DNA of 64,000 nt from Geomicrobium halophilum (GCF_014207655.1 NZ_JACHHJ010000002.1:62001-126000), one strand, 5' to 3'; shown: positions 25,812 through 33,648, counted from the stretch's first letter. Numbers and translations are program-made. Notes: generated by a model from the sequence alone, not told the origin.

Positions 25812-26804
25812 ATGACGACCATATACGACATTGCCTCCAAAGCAAATGTTTCAAAGTCTACTGTTTCACGAGTACTTAATCACCATCCTTATGTCAGTGA
25901 GAAAAACAAACAAAAAGTATGGCAAGTGATTGAAGAATTAAATTATACACCTAATGCCCTTGCCAGAAGTTTTAGGTTCATGAGAAACAAGACTATTGCA
26001 GTCATTATTCCCAACCTTTATCATTCATTTTTTAGTTTACTGGCTTCTGGTATCTCTAAAGAATTAAGGGCACAGGGGTATAAAACGGTGATTAGCGAAA
26101 GTTTCTACAATGCGGAAAATGAGAAAGTTATTCTGGAAATGCTTAAATTTAAAGAAATTGAAGGCATTATTCTGTGCTCTATAGAAAATGATTGGGAGTT
26201 TATAGAAGAGTATCTCAATTATGGACCGATTGTACTGTGTAATGAATTTCACGAAGAAGCAACGATTCCTGTTATTTGTTACGATGAACGAGGAGCAACT
26301 GCAGAAGCCCTCAATCACTTGCTAAATCAGGGGCATACAAGAATAGGTTTCTGTTATGATGTTTCAGATAGTCCGTTACAGAAAATGAGACAAGAAAGTT
26401 ATGAACAATTTCGAGATCACGATTTCCAAGAAACAAAAAAATGGTTTTATCCTGAATGCTTCACGATCAAAGATGGTATGAATGTCGTGAAAAATCTTGT
26501 CAAACACCCACAAAATGATCGCCCAACTGCGTTATTTACGGGAAACGATTATGTTGCCGCAGGGGTTATAAAAGAGCTGAAACAAAGGGGATTAGACGTT
26601 CCCAGAGAATTTGGTGTTATAGGATATGATGACCACCAAATCTGTTTAGCAACCCATCCCACCATATCAACAATTCATATCCCTATAGATCAGTTGGGTG
26701 TTTATACTGCTAAAACATTAATAAAAACCTTGTCTGAAAATAAACCTTTACAAAGAGAAGTCAAAACTTTCGAAGGTAAATTAATCATACGTGAATCCAC
26801 CTAA
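25812..26804 (+). CDS. ntdR: NtdR-like LacI-family regulator
   Basis: 330 residues from an ATG with GAGGTG upstream. The N-terminal helix-turn-helix TIYDIASKANVSKSTVSRVL (residues 3-22) and hinge helix (ALARSFR) are followed by a periplasmic-binding-protein-type sensor domain. B. subtilis NtdR (about 332 residues) activates ntdABC-glcP when neotrehalosadiamine or kanosamine is present. The divergent position is the same here. Confidence 0.86.
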   Translation: MTTIYDIASKANVSKSTVSRVLNHHPYVSEKNKQKVWQVIEELNYTPNALARSFRFMRNKTIAVIIPNLYHSFFSLLASGISKELRAQGYKTVISESFYNAENEKVILEMLKFKEIEGIILCSIENDWEFIEEYLNYGPIVLCNEFHEEATIPVICYDERGATAEALNHLLNQGHTRIGFCYDVSDSPLQKMRQESYEQFRDHDFQETKKWFYPECFTIKDGMNVVKNLVKHPQNDRPTALFTGNDYVAAGVIKELKQRGLDVPREFGVIGYDDHQICLATHPTISTIHIPIDQLGVYTAKTLIKTLSENKPLQREVKTFEGKLIIREST

Positions 26805-26814
26805 AATTAAGAGT

Positions 26815-26843
26815 GAGCCAACCGCTAATATTGAGGGTGGCTC
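26815..26843 (+). terminator. Terminator after ntdR
   Basis: GAGCCAACC, an 11-base loop, GGGTGGCTC, starting ten bases after the stop. No strong T tract follows. Confidence 0.55.
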
Positions 26844-26844
26844 C

Positions 26845-26872
26845 TAAATTCCCGAAAAGGTATATTCCAAAA
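26845..26872 (-). repeat. Dispersed transposon-end-like repeat, copy D (partial)
   Basis: On the minus strand TTTTGGAATATACCTTTTCG then GGAATTT. It shares the AATATACCTTTTCG core with copies C and E. Confidence 0.45.
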
Positions 26873-26990
26873 TACTTTAACAATGAACGCGACATCCCTC
26901 TGGACCCAGTCTTCCATCGCCAGCTTACTTGCCGAATCGAGCGCACGATTAGCGACCATGGTGGGTATAGGGGGGGGACTCCGAGATACG
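26850..26990 (-). pseudogene. Transposase fragment, IS4/IS1634-like
   Basis: The minus-strand frame reads MVANRALDSASKLAMEDWVQ then RDVAFIVKVFW, which looks like the N-terminal helical part of IS1634-type DDE transposases (AxxRxLxPxSKLAxxxW). Only about 45 residues are left. The nearest stretch upstream (LDVDVT) resembles the debris at 9.73 kb. Confidence 0.4.
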
Positions 26991-27011
26991 TGTAACATCT
27001 ACATCTAATAT

Positions 27012-27066
27012 AAAAAAGCTCACCCCAAGAGGAAATTAGACAGTGAAAGAGGGTGAGCTTTTTTTA
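27012..27066. terminator. Strong intrinsic terminator
   Basis: AAAAAAGCTCACCC, a 24-base loop, GGGTGAGCTTTTTTT. It can act in both directions and closes the transposon debris. Confidence 0.75.
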
Positions 27067-27422
27067 GAAGGTGATATATACCCTATGAAATATATCTCCC
27101 GTTATTAAATACTTATGTTGCTTAAAGTAACAAATAAAATTTCCTATCATGGAACATATTTCAGCAAGGTTTTTCAATAGCTGAAAGTGATTCATTAATT
27201 CACATTACATTAATTCAGTGATTTATCTTACATTTAAAATTTTTATATCCATGATCGGATAATCCATACACTTCTTCTCTTTACCCAATCCTGAACATTC
27301 AAAATGAATATTCAGAAATTGCTTGGCAACATAAAAAGATAGGCATCGCCTACCCTTTAAACCCCTTATCATCTCTTGTTAGTGAGAGGTGTTATGGCTA
27401 TTCAATTACCTAATTTCCATGT
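27067..27422. other. Gap downstream of the peptide cluster
   Basis: No gene seen. It holds the leftward terminator of the peptide cluster at 27332-27355 and AT-rich filler. Confidence 0.5.
27332..27355 (-). terminator. Terminator of the leftward peptide cluster
   Basis: On the minus strand GGTAGGC-GAT-GCCTATC is followed by TTTTTAT, about 70 bases beyond the oxygenase stop. Confidence 0.7.
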
Positions 27423-28322
27423 TTATTGGTTACCCTTTGCTTTTTGTTTATTGATTGTCTCTTTCGCGTATTTTTCTGATTTTTCTTCCACATTGCTGTA
27501 TATTTCCCGCACCTTATCTTTTACCTTCTGCAAATGCTCTTCGCATTCATCATCTGTGTAATAGAATGGGGGTAGTGACTTTGATAACTCTGCATCATCC
27601 TGGATAGATTTAAGCATTGCCTTTTGAACCCAGTTTCCAATTGTTACTGGCTCAAATGTAATTGTTATATGACAACTTAATGTATCTGTAGCTTCTGCAG
27701 AGTGCGGTGCTCCTTGCGGTAAGTAGATCATATCACCTACATTAACATCTTCATAAATAGATGGAATACCGATTTTATCAACATCAACCTCACCGCCTGA
27801 GTTTTGTTGATCGTAAATATCATAAACCTTCCATCTTTTTGATCCTTCACATTGAATGACTAATTGCTCTGTTCGATCGATATGCGGCACAAAACCACCT
27901 TGGTTTGGTGGTGTAACGACCGCAAATGCTGAACACTTTGTTCCTATAGAATCACCTAATTTTGCGCAAAATCTTCCCATTGACGGATAAAATTCTTCTA
28001 CCGCAGTCAATAAAAGCGAAGAACCTTCACTAAGTGCAACCGATGCTTTAGCTCCATCCATAACACGACCGATCGCTTTCGAACCGACCACCAATGGACG
28101 CGAATAGAACCTATGCGGTTGAGGCACACCGTCTTTAATCACACGAAAACACTCTTCCGGTATACGAGGTTCAACGAGCATATGCTTAATTGCCTCCATA
28201 CCGAAAATTTCCCTTGTCCAGCCATCTTTCGGACTTGTAAGAATTTGTCCTTGTTCCGTCCATAATTCATTATTTCTTATTTCATATAAGGCATTAATGG
28301 CATTTTGAACTGCTTTCTCCAT
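27423..28322 (-). CDS. JmjC/cupin-type 2-oxoglutarate oxygenase, putative peptide hydroxylase
   Basis: 299 residues from an ATG with GAGGAGG upstream. The core matches JmjC (ribosomal-oxygenase-like cupin_4) enzymes: GGFVPHIDRTEQLVIQCEGS with the iron ligands His147 and Asp149, KRWKVYD, and the distal His207 in LPQGAPHSAEA. Known family members hydroxylate side chains of proteins using Fe(II), O2 and 2-oxoglutarate. Residues 1-100 form a helical N-terminal part, perhaps for substrate binding; the C-terminus is a Lys/Glu helix. As last gene of a cluster with two short peptides it most likely hydroxylates their tail (for example Asp, Arg or Pro). Confidence 0.75.
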   Translation of the reverse strand: MEKAVQNAINALYEIRNNELWTEQGQILTSPKDGWTREIFGMEAIKHMLVEPRIPEECFRVIKDGVPQPHRFYSRPLVVGSKAIGRVMDGAKASVALSEGSSLLLTAVEEFYPSMGRFCAKLGDSIGTKCSAFAVVTPPNQGGFVPHIDRTEQLVIQCEGSKRWKVYDIYDQQNSGGEVDVDKIGIPSIYEDVNVGDMIYLPQGAPHSAEATDTLSCHITITFEPVTIGNWVQKAMLKSIQDDAELSKSLPPFYYTDDECEEHLQKVKDKVREIYSNVEEKSEKYAKETINKQKAKGNQ

Positions 28323-28351
28323 TTTCCCGCCTCCCGCCTCCTCTATACAAA

Positions 28352-29233
28352 TTACATTTCAAATACTAAAAGTGTGAAAGGCATCTGATCCGCGCCACCG
28401 CCAATGACATTGCTAGGTACTTCTAAAAGTTTTTCATAACCGGATCTTTCAGCAACGGAAATGACTTCCGACTCTGTCCATATACGATCTATCGAAAGAC
28501 AGAATTCATGCTGTAGCTCTCCCGATTCATTTGTCTTTGTTGCGATTACAGGCTGAATTAACTGTTTTTTACTAGCGTCATAATACAAACTAAGCCAAGC
28601 CATAATATCCTCTCCCGAACTCTTAAAGGGATGACATAATATAGGCCCTGTAAACTTCTCTTTAAAATCATCGGTTGCTTTGTCGTTAAACACAGGTAAA
28701 AATAAGTATTGGCAACCTCGATTTTTAAGCGTCGAACGTAAATTATTAAAGAATATCTCAATTTTTTGATCGCTAACAAAACAGTTAATCGAGGCGGAAG
28801 ACATAACTGCAACTTGGGTTTTTTCTTGTGGGATATTTTTTTCAAACTCTACAGCATCTAAAATATCAGCTTGAACCCAGGCAATATTAGAATAGCGCTT
28901 CTTAGCTTCCTCGATCTGATCGGTAGAGTAATCGACGCCATAAACCTTATAACCTTTGTTATCTAAATGGTTTGTCACTCTTCCATCTCCGCAACATAGA
29001 TCAGCGATGTAGTTTACGCCTTTCTGAACATCGAACACTTCAAGACCATGCTCGATAAGTTCCAAATCCCACGTTACTCCTTCGTTTAAGTCTTCAATAT
29101 AATCACGGAATACACCGGAATAAAGGCTATCCCTTATAATCAAATGTTCTCCCATTTCTTTAATCGCGCGCTGAAAAGGGAAAAACTTTTTATATTCGCT
29201 CACTTCATCTATAACTTTTGTTAAAGTGTTCAA
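28352..29233 (-). CDS. Class I SAM-dependent methyltransferase of the peptide cluster
   Basis: 293 residues. Motif I is YIADLCCGDGRVTNHL (about residues 75-90), then GVDYSTDQIEEAKKRY (motif II) and VQADILDA (motif III). An N-terminal helical extension of about 70 residues could hold a substrate. It lies 29 bases upstream of the oxygenase gene and downstream of precursor 1. A methyl ester or N-methyl group on the peptide is possible; small-molecule methylation cannot be excluded. Confidence 0.75.
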   Translation of the reverse strand: MNTLTKVIDEVSEYKKFFPFQRAIKEMGEHLIIRDSLYSGVFRDYIEDLNEGVTWDLELIEHGLEVFDVQKGVNYIADLCCGDGRVTNHLDNKGYKVYGVDYSTDQIEEAKKRYSNIAWVQADILDAVEFEKNIPQEKTQVAVMSSASINCFVSDQKIEIFFNNLRSTLKNRGCQYLFLPVFNDKATDDFKEKFTGPILCHPFKSSGEDIMAWLSLYYDASKKQLIQPVIATKTNESGELQHEFCLSIDRIWTESEVISVAERSGYEKLLEVPSNVIGGGADQMPFTLLVFEM

Positions 29234-29276
29234 TAGAGTTATCCCTCCATTTTTCAGTATATGTATTACAACGGGT

Positions 29277-29300
29277 AGAGAAGGGGGATACCCCTTCTCT
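29277..29300 (-). terminator. Stable hairpin after precursor 1
   Basis: AGAGAAGGGG-gata-CCCCTTCTCT: a perfect 10-bp stem 18 bases beyond the precursor stop. On the minus strand no T tract follows, so it may be a partial attenuator or an RNA 3'-end stabiliser that separates abundant precursor mRNA from the enzyme genes. Confidence 0.65.
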
Positions 29301-29317
29301 TTAAAATGTAACCTGAT

Positions 29318-29455
29318 TTAAAATTCCTCTTCTTCAATTTCACCTGGTTGTCTAATGCTGATATCAGGATAAGATGCTTGCCCTCTCACCACTTCTGTTT
29401 CATTATCAATCGTATTGTCTTTTGCAAACGCCACTAGTTCCTCAACCTTTGTCAT
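29318..29455 (-). CDS. Putative precursor peptide 1
   Basis: 45 residues from an ATG with AAGGAGGTGAA upstream. The N-terminal part (VEELV, FAKDNT) is helical and acidic like a leader. The second half ends SYPDISIRQPGEIEEEEF. Precursor 2 has the same SYPDISIRQP tail and leader words, differing mostly in the joining region, the pattern expected for a modified peptide with a conserved core or recognition tail. It lies between the exporter and the two modifying enzymes. No family recognised. Confidence 0.75.
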   Translation of the reverse strand: MTKVEELVAFAKDNTIDNETEVVRGQASYPDISIRQPGEIEEEEF

Positions 29456-29479
29456 GGGTATTCACCTCCTTGTTAAAGT

Positions 29480-30700
29480 TTAAGATTCCACCTCAATCTT
29501 TGTGTTTGTTGAATTTCTCAAAGTAAGGAGCGGTAAAGCAGTTGATGAAGTAATAACGATCATTAGACCCGCGAAAAATCCGATGGTCGTCGCCGGGAAA
29601 AATTCAAGCAGAAATCCTGTTGTCATCATGGATACAGCCATTATGACGTTTGACATCGTATCGCTTAAAGCAAATGCTCGACCGTGGACATATTTAGGTA
29701 CAACGAGCATCGTTAATGAGGTGAATGAAGCATTTCCGATCCCTGCCCCGATCGTAGCAAGTAAGATAAAAAACGCTGCCATCCACAAGTTTGATGATTG
29801 ACTAACAGCCATGTGTGATCCACCTTCGATGACTGAGGCGAAAATGACCGCAAAAACTAGAAACTTCTTAAATAAATGCGCCACCAATCCACTAATGAGA
29901 AAGCCGATGCCTAGTGATGCATACAGGATACCGACACCTTGATCTCCGGCGCCGAATGTTTGGTAACCATAGACAGCTATTAAAACATTGATGGCACCAC
30001 CGCCGATTGGCCATAGAAAAGCCTGAATAGCAACAATTTTGATAAGCAATGAATCTTTAAATTCTTTCCAAAAGGTTGTTTGCACCGCTTTCTCTTTTTG
30101 GTCTCCTTCGTCCTCTTCACTTGATGAGAACTTAATTCTTAAAACCAAAAGGCCTGAGATAAGGAATGTCAAAGCATTTATAATAAACGCCAATTGCGTA
30201 CCGATTAGCGCACTAACCACACCGCCAATCGAAGCGCCAAGCGTCATATTAATTCCGCCTAGTGACTGATCGATTGAATTTGCTACAGGTATGTTTTTAT
30301 CATTAACAATTTGGGGAATGAGTGATTGTCTTGCAGGCATTGATAATGCTGAGAAAAAAACCAATGCTACGGTGACAATGTACGCAATCCAAACTGTTTC
30401 CTCAGAAATAATAAATAACAAGGATAATGCTAGGAAAATTCGTGAGAAATCCGATACGACTAGAATAATCTTTTTGTTTATTCGGTCTGATAAATACCCC
30501 GCAATGGGCCCCATAATTAAAAACGGAAGCGTTCGGGCGGCTAAAGTGATACCGACCGCAACGCCTGATCCAGTAATTTGAAGCAACAAACTAAGTATAG
30601 CTACACTGCTAAACCAATCACCAACACCACTTATAAAATTAGCAGTTACCAGTTTTCTATATGATTTCTCGCGCTTAAGAACCTGATATATTTCTTTCAC
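29480..30700 (-). CDS. MFS exporter of the peptide cluster
   Basis: 406 residues, GTG start with AGAGGT upstream, about 12 helices. N-terminus NFISGVGDWFSSVAILSLLL and loop GYLSDRINKK are typical of macrolide-efflux or EntS-type MFS exporters; VANSIDQSLGGINMTLGASI is the matching central motif. Flanked on both sides by precursor genes, it is the obvious exporter and immunity candidate. No peptidase domain is fused, so leader removal, if any, needs another protease. Confidence 0.82.
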   Translation of the reverse strand: MKEIYQVLKREKSYRKLVTANFISGVGDWFSSVAILSLLLQITGSGVAVGITLAARTLPFLIMGPIAGYLSDRINKKIILVVSDFSRIFLALSLLFIISEETVWIAYIVTVALVFFSALSMPARQSLIPQIVNDKNIPVANSIDQSLGGINMTLGASIGGVVSALIGTQLAFIINALTFLISGLLVLRIKFSSSEEDEGDQKEKAVQTTFWKEFKDSLLIKIVAIQAFLWPIGGGAINVLIAVYGYQTFGAGDQGVGILYASLGIGFLISGLVAHLFKKFLVFAVIFASVIEGGSHMAVSQSSNLWMAAFFILLATIGAGIGNASFTSLTMLVVPKYVHGRAFALSDTMSNVIMAVSMMTTGFLLEFFPATTIGFFAGLMIVITSSTALPLLTLRNSTNTKIEVES

Positions 30701-30780
30701 TGTCTAAACCTCTTCGTAGAAAAATTATCTCGACGCTATTGAAGGTTCAAGAGATGCTGACATTTTTTTGAATTAATATT

Positions 30781-30808
30781 AAAATAAAAAGGGGATATAT
30801 TCCCCTTT
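30781..30808 (-). terminator. Terminator/attenuator after precursor 2
   Basis: On the minus strand AAAGGGGA-ATATA-TCCCCTTT is followed by TTATTTT, about 30 bases past the precursor 2 stop and 80 before the exporter. It would give a short abundant precursor transcript with some readthrough. Confidence 0.75.
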
Positions 30809-30836
30809 CTCTCTTTTGCCAAGGTAAAGTAACGGA

Positions 30837-30977
30837 TTAGAATCCCTCTTCATCAATTTCAATTGGTTGTCTGATACTGATATCAGGATAAGAAGATTGT
30901 GCTCTCACAATTTCTTCTGTTTCAGTATCAGGCGTGTTGTCTTTTGCAAAATGCACTAGTTCCTCAACTTGTGTCAT
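30837..30977 (-). CDS. Putative precursor peptide 2
   Basis: 46 residues, ATG with AAGGAGGTGAA upstream. Same layout as precursor 1: VEELV and FAKDNT in the leader, one inserted residue in the joining region (EEIVRAQS against EVVRGQA), then SYPDISIRQP and the acidic end EIDEEGF. Even the 5' leader DNA (TTAAACTTTAA before the ribosome site) is shared, so the pair arose by recent duplication. First gene of the leftward cluster. Confidence 0.75.
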   Translation of the reverse strand: MTQVEELVHFAKDNTPDTETEEIVRAQSSYPDISIRQPIEIDEEGF

Positions 30978-31210
30978 AGGTTTTCACCTCCTTATTAAAG
31001 TTTAAAACCTCTACTTTTATATTACTTTACAAACCTATGATTACCATCATCTCAATCTTCTAATCTTTTTAATTGTTTTAATATTTTTGTAATTAATATA
31101 TATGCCCTCCTTTCATTTGTATATATTGTAAAATACTAACATAATTGGTTGACTTATTTCAACTTTCTATATATTTTATGAGGGGCACCTTTGTAAAATG
31201 GCCAAACTTT

Positions 31211-31241
31211 TGGTTGTTTTTTTATCTTTACTTGTTCTTTA
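31211..31241 (+). promoter_or_regulatory. Shared promoter motif, copy 5 (decayed glutaredoxin)
   Basis: TGGTTGT, exactly 15 bases, TGTTCTTTATA. It keeps the spacing of copies 1-4 with one changed base in the second box and stands about 35 bases before the decayed glutaredoxin frame. Confidence 0.6.
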
Positions 31242-31276
31242 TATAGGGAACCGATCATTTGCAAGGAGAGGATTAA

Positions 31277-31525
31277 CTATAACCGTTTATGTGCAACAAG
31301 ATGTGGGCCTTGCAAGCTCTTTAAAATTTGCCTTAAGCACAATAACATCCCTTATAAAGAAAAGAATATTGCTGAACATGAACCTATTTGCAAGAATTTT
31401 GACGTTATCAATCCTCAGGCGTTCCGTACACGATTATTCACCACCAGGATAATGAAACAGCCTATGTCGGTGCGACATCAAAACTGAAAATAGCTTTAAA
31501 AGAAATGAGCCACTCTCTAAGCTGA
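31277..31525 (+). pseudogene. Decayed glutaredoxin copy
   Basis: Reading across at least two frameshifts gives CGPCKLFKICLKHNNIPYKE, then KNIAEHE, and in another frame SGVPYTIIHHQDNETAYVGA and MSHSLS. This is a degenerate paralogue of the intact gene at 13595-13849, and the DNA remains alike through the stop codon and following hairpin. The start codon region is damaged. Its promoter motif is still visible. Confidence 0.8.
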
Positions 31526-31568
31526 TGAGTAGCCCATTTTATTGGTGATAAAGTATTGGAGATAGAAT

Positions 31569-31608
31569 ATTCTGAAATATACCTTTTAGATGAATTAGAA
31601 AAAACATC
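31569..31608 (+). repeat. Dispersed transposon-end-like repeat, copy E
   Basis: ATTCTGAAATATACCTTTTA then GATGAATTAG and AAAAAACATCC. It shares about 44 bp of flank with copy C at 15.3 kb in inverse orientation and lies directly behind the decayed glutaredoxin. Confidence 0.5.
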
Positions 31609-31824
31609 CAAAATGTGTATATATTTCGTGAAACGTTGCCGCCTCCCGCCTAATGTGGAGCATGTTAGCTGAATAAACTTCCAGATCTTAGGCAGATTAC
31701 GTTTCATGACAAAAATGCTGGCTAACATCGGGAAAAGGTCAGGAAAATCCACCGATAATCAGCGCAGAACGAATAATTACACTTATGATCAATATTCACA
31801 TCTCATTCATGAAATTTCACCTTC

Positions 31825-31944
31825 TTAACGCCCCATAATCATCATAGAAACAGCAGCATATAACGTCATTAAAATGCCCGTTCCTACGACTCCAATTATA
31901 GATAATATAACACAACCGGTGAAATAGGAAAGGAACTTATTCAA
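31825..31944 (-). CDS. 39-residue membrane peptide
   Basis: TTG start one base after the stop of the preceding RHH-like gene, with GGGGGA nine bases upstream. Starts MNKFLSYFTGCVILS; one long hydrophobic helix (about residues 9-36) ends MGR. A single-span peptide coupled to a DNA-binding gene recalls toxin-antitoxin or copy-control pairs on plasmids. Function unknown. Confidence 0.5.
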   Translation of the reverse strand: MNKFLSYFTGCVILSIIGVVGTGILMTLYAAVSMMIMGR

Positions 31945-32109
31945 TTAAGATCCCCCTTTCATATTATGCTGTCTCAATGTCTTTCTCTCTTTTTCACGAA
32001 TATAATTCAAAACCAGACGACGAACGGTTTGTGCCGGTCGGTCTGTGTATTGGCAAAACGTCTGCCAATCATGATCATTGATCCAAAATTTACGTTGTTT
32101 TGAAGCCAT
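31945..32109 (-). CDS. Small DNA-binding protein, ribbon-helix-helix-like
   Basis: 54 residues, ATG with GGAGGTG upstream. The sequence KFWINDHDWQTFCQYTDRPA is followed by a helix TVRRLVLNYIREKERKTL, in keeping with an Arc/CopG-type ribbon-helix-helix fold. It overlaps nothing but abuts the 39-residue membrane peptide. It may regulate the mobilization region or act as an antitoxin. Confidence 0.55.
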   Translation of the reverse strand: MASKQRKFWINDHDWQTFCQYTDRPAQTVRRLVLNYIREKERKTLRQHNMKGGS

Positions 32110-32151
32110 TATTTCACCTCCATGGTTTAATGATAGGTGTAAAAGTAATCT

Positions 32152-32337
32152 TCACACCCAAGCGTTAAATCCATGCTTTTCTATTTGACAATTATATTTT
32201 AGAGCAAAATTAGCCGCATACTTGAATGCTTCCTCACGTTCTTTTCCTTTGAAATTAGCCGATTCATGTGTCTCCCCAAGCAAAAATTCACCATCAATGG
32301 TTTAAGCATGAATGTTCGGACGTTCTTCTAATCGCAC
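32152..32337 (-). pseudogene. Small plasmid-type gene with internal stop
   Basis: A GTG frame gives VRLEERPNIHA, a TAA stop at 32302-32304, then TIDGEFLLGETHESANFKGK and EREEAFKYAANFALKYNCQI before the stop at 32152. The second half reads like a real soluble protein. I do not know the family. Confidence 0.35.
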
Positions 32338-32628
32338 AAAAAAGTATATTTTATGATCGGCAAGGATCCTGCTCCGAATAAATACGACAACGATATAAAA
32401 ATCGGTGCTTGTAACAATTTGAGCTTGTTAATATGGATTATGCTGAAATGCTTGTATTCAGTTTCCTCTTTCATTCGCTTAATTTCCCTGTTGCAAGCAT
32501 CGTTATATTCTTGTAGTCGTTGGAGATTATACACGTTCTTGTACTTTAAGCGAATCTGCTCTTATCATTGTAGCACCTCATTTGCGTTTATCTTTATCAT
32601 TTTTTACCTGCTAGGAGGTTGGATCCTC

Positions 32629-32880
32629 CTAGCTGCAAAAACGGTCAATATAACCTATTATCCCTTTGTATGTTTTAACCGTTTTCTCATTCGCTTGGGT
32701 CGGTTCATCGTCTTCACTACCTACATAAATGTGTAAAGTGATTACATGATCCGATCCGTTAATATTGATAACCCCGTCGCCTGCGTCCTTTATTTCATAA
32801 CCGTCTTGCTTTCGTGTTTGTTCATTTCGATCAATCCTTTCTAAAAAGGGGGGGAGAAACGCTCTCGATTGCCTTAACAA
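32629..32880 (-). CDS. Hypothetical protein
   Basis: Frame open from a TTG at 32880, with no good site; the convincing protein part begins near 32839 (IDRNEQTRKQDGYEIKDAGD) behind AGAAAGG, perhaps with a non-standard start. About 68-83 acidic residues, ending GYIDRFCS. Unknown function, part of the leftward mobilization region. Confidence 0.4.
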   Translation of the reverse strand: MLRQSRAFLPPFLERIDRNEQTRKQDGYEIKDAGDGVININGSDHVITLHIYVGSEDDEPTQANEKTVKTYKGIIGYIDRFCS

Positions 32881-32882
32881 TA

Positions 32883-33128
32883 TTAGTCAGTCAAGCATTT
32901 ACGGATTTCCTTGAATACGGGTATGCCAGCATAATGATTATTTGGAATTAAGTCACGAATACTTACGTATTTAATCAGTAAAATTTTGATTTTACGGTCT
33001 AAAGGATGGTTATGATCGTTTAACATAACTGCAACACGAATGATTTCTTTATCCAGATGACGACTTTTATCCACACTTCCATACGCTTTAACATTATCCA
33101 GCCGTTGATTTATAACATCAATAAGCAT
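32883..33128 (-). CDS. Hypothetical protein
   Basis: From an in-frame ATG at 33128 the frame encodes 81 residues, MLIDVINQRLDNVKAYGSVD at the start and GIPVFKEIRKCLTD at the end. The frame is open further upstream over the J-domain gene, so the true start is uncertain. Unknown family. Confidence 0.4.
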   Translation of the reverse strand: MLIDVINQRLDNVKAYGSVDKSRHLDKEIIRVAVMLNDHNHPLDRKIKILLIKYVSIRDLIPNNHYAGIPVFKEIRKCLTD

Positions 33129-33195
33129 ACATCCATTTTTTGCATTGATAACCTCTCCCTTTTTTGGTATTAGTAGAGGGGAGTCATCCCCTCTA

Positions 33196-33645
33196 TCATT
33201 TAGCTTCCACGTAATAGTTTTTCTTTTTAATCGTTTTTCTCTCGTGCATGTTCCTAATTTCATCGAGCGAATAATTTTTTCGATGGTGCTTTTTGTAGTC
33301 GCCTTGATGCCAGTACCACGCTTTTTTACGTTTAGCAAATTTAAAATCTAAACCTTTTAAGTCTTCTTTAATCGGGTATGTTTCGCCCGTTACCCAAATC
33401 CAAGTACCGATGATTTCAATGTCAATGCTATGATATTTGATAAGTGCATCTACGATTTTCATATATTGATCTGTCTCGTTGTGATCCTTATTGAATTTCT
33501 TGGCAATCTGTTCATATTCTTCTTTGAGTTGAATAAAGTTAACTTCTTGACCGCCTTGATCGGGATGATGTTTTTTGCATAATCTCCTGTACTCTTTTTT
33601 AAGTTCTTCTTCGGATGTGACACTGTGAAAAAATTTCATGGTCAT
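33196..33645 (-). CDS. J-domain protein
   Basis: About 149 residues; three ATGs lie behind AAGGAGG, the second gives the best spacing. The N-terminal J domain has LKKEYRRLCKKHHPDQGGQ with the HPD triad that stimulates Hsp70 ATPase. The remainder (TWIWVTGETY..., KKAWYWHQGDYKKHHRKNYS) is typical of small plasmid- and phage-borne J-domain proteins rather than chromosomal DnaJ. It probably recruits host DnaK to plasmid replication or transfer complexes. Confidence 0.75.
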   Translation of the reverse strand: MTMKFFHSVTSEEELKKEYRRLCKKHHPDQGGQEVNFIQLKEEYEQIAKKFNKDHNETDQYMKIVDALIKYHSIDIEIIGTWIWVTGETYPIKEDLKGLDFKFAKRKKAWYWHQGDYKKHHRKNYSLDEIRNMHERKTIKKKNYYVEAK

Positions 33646-33648
33646 CAT

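Noticed and set aside
26813-26995. 60-codon plus-strand frame after ntdR
   Set aside because: It overlaps the ntdR terminator and the transposase remnant read on the other strand.
31462-31752. 96-codon minus-strand frame over the decayed glutaredoxin end
   Set aside because: It crosses the pseudogene, the repeat and unrelated DNA; no motif or site supports it.
32328-32534. 68-codon minus-strand frame with a coiled-coil-like start
   Set aside because: The first 40 residues look coding, but the start overlaps another short frame (MIRADSLKVQERV) and the end is random; probably a broken gene, too uncertain to call.
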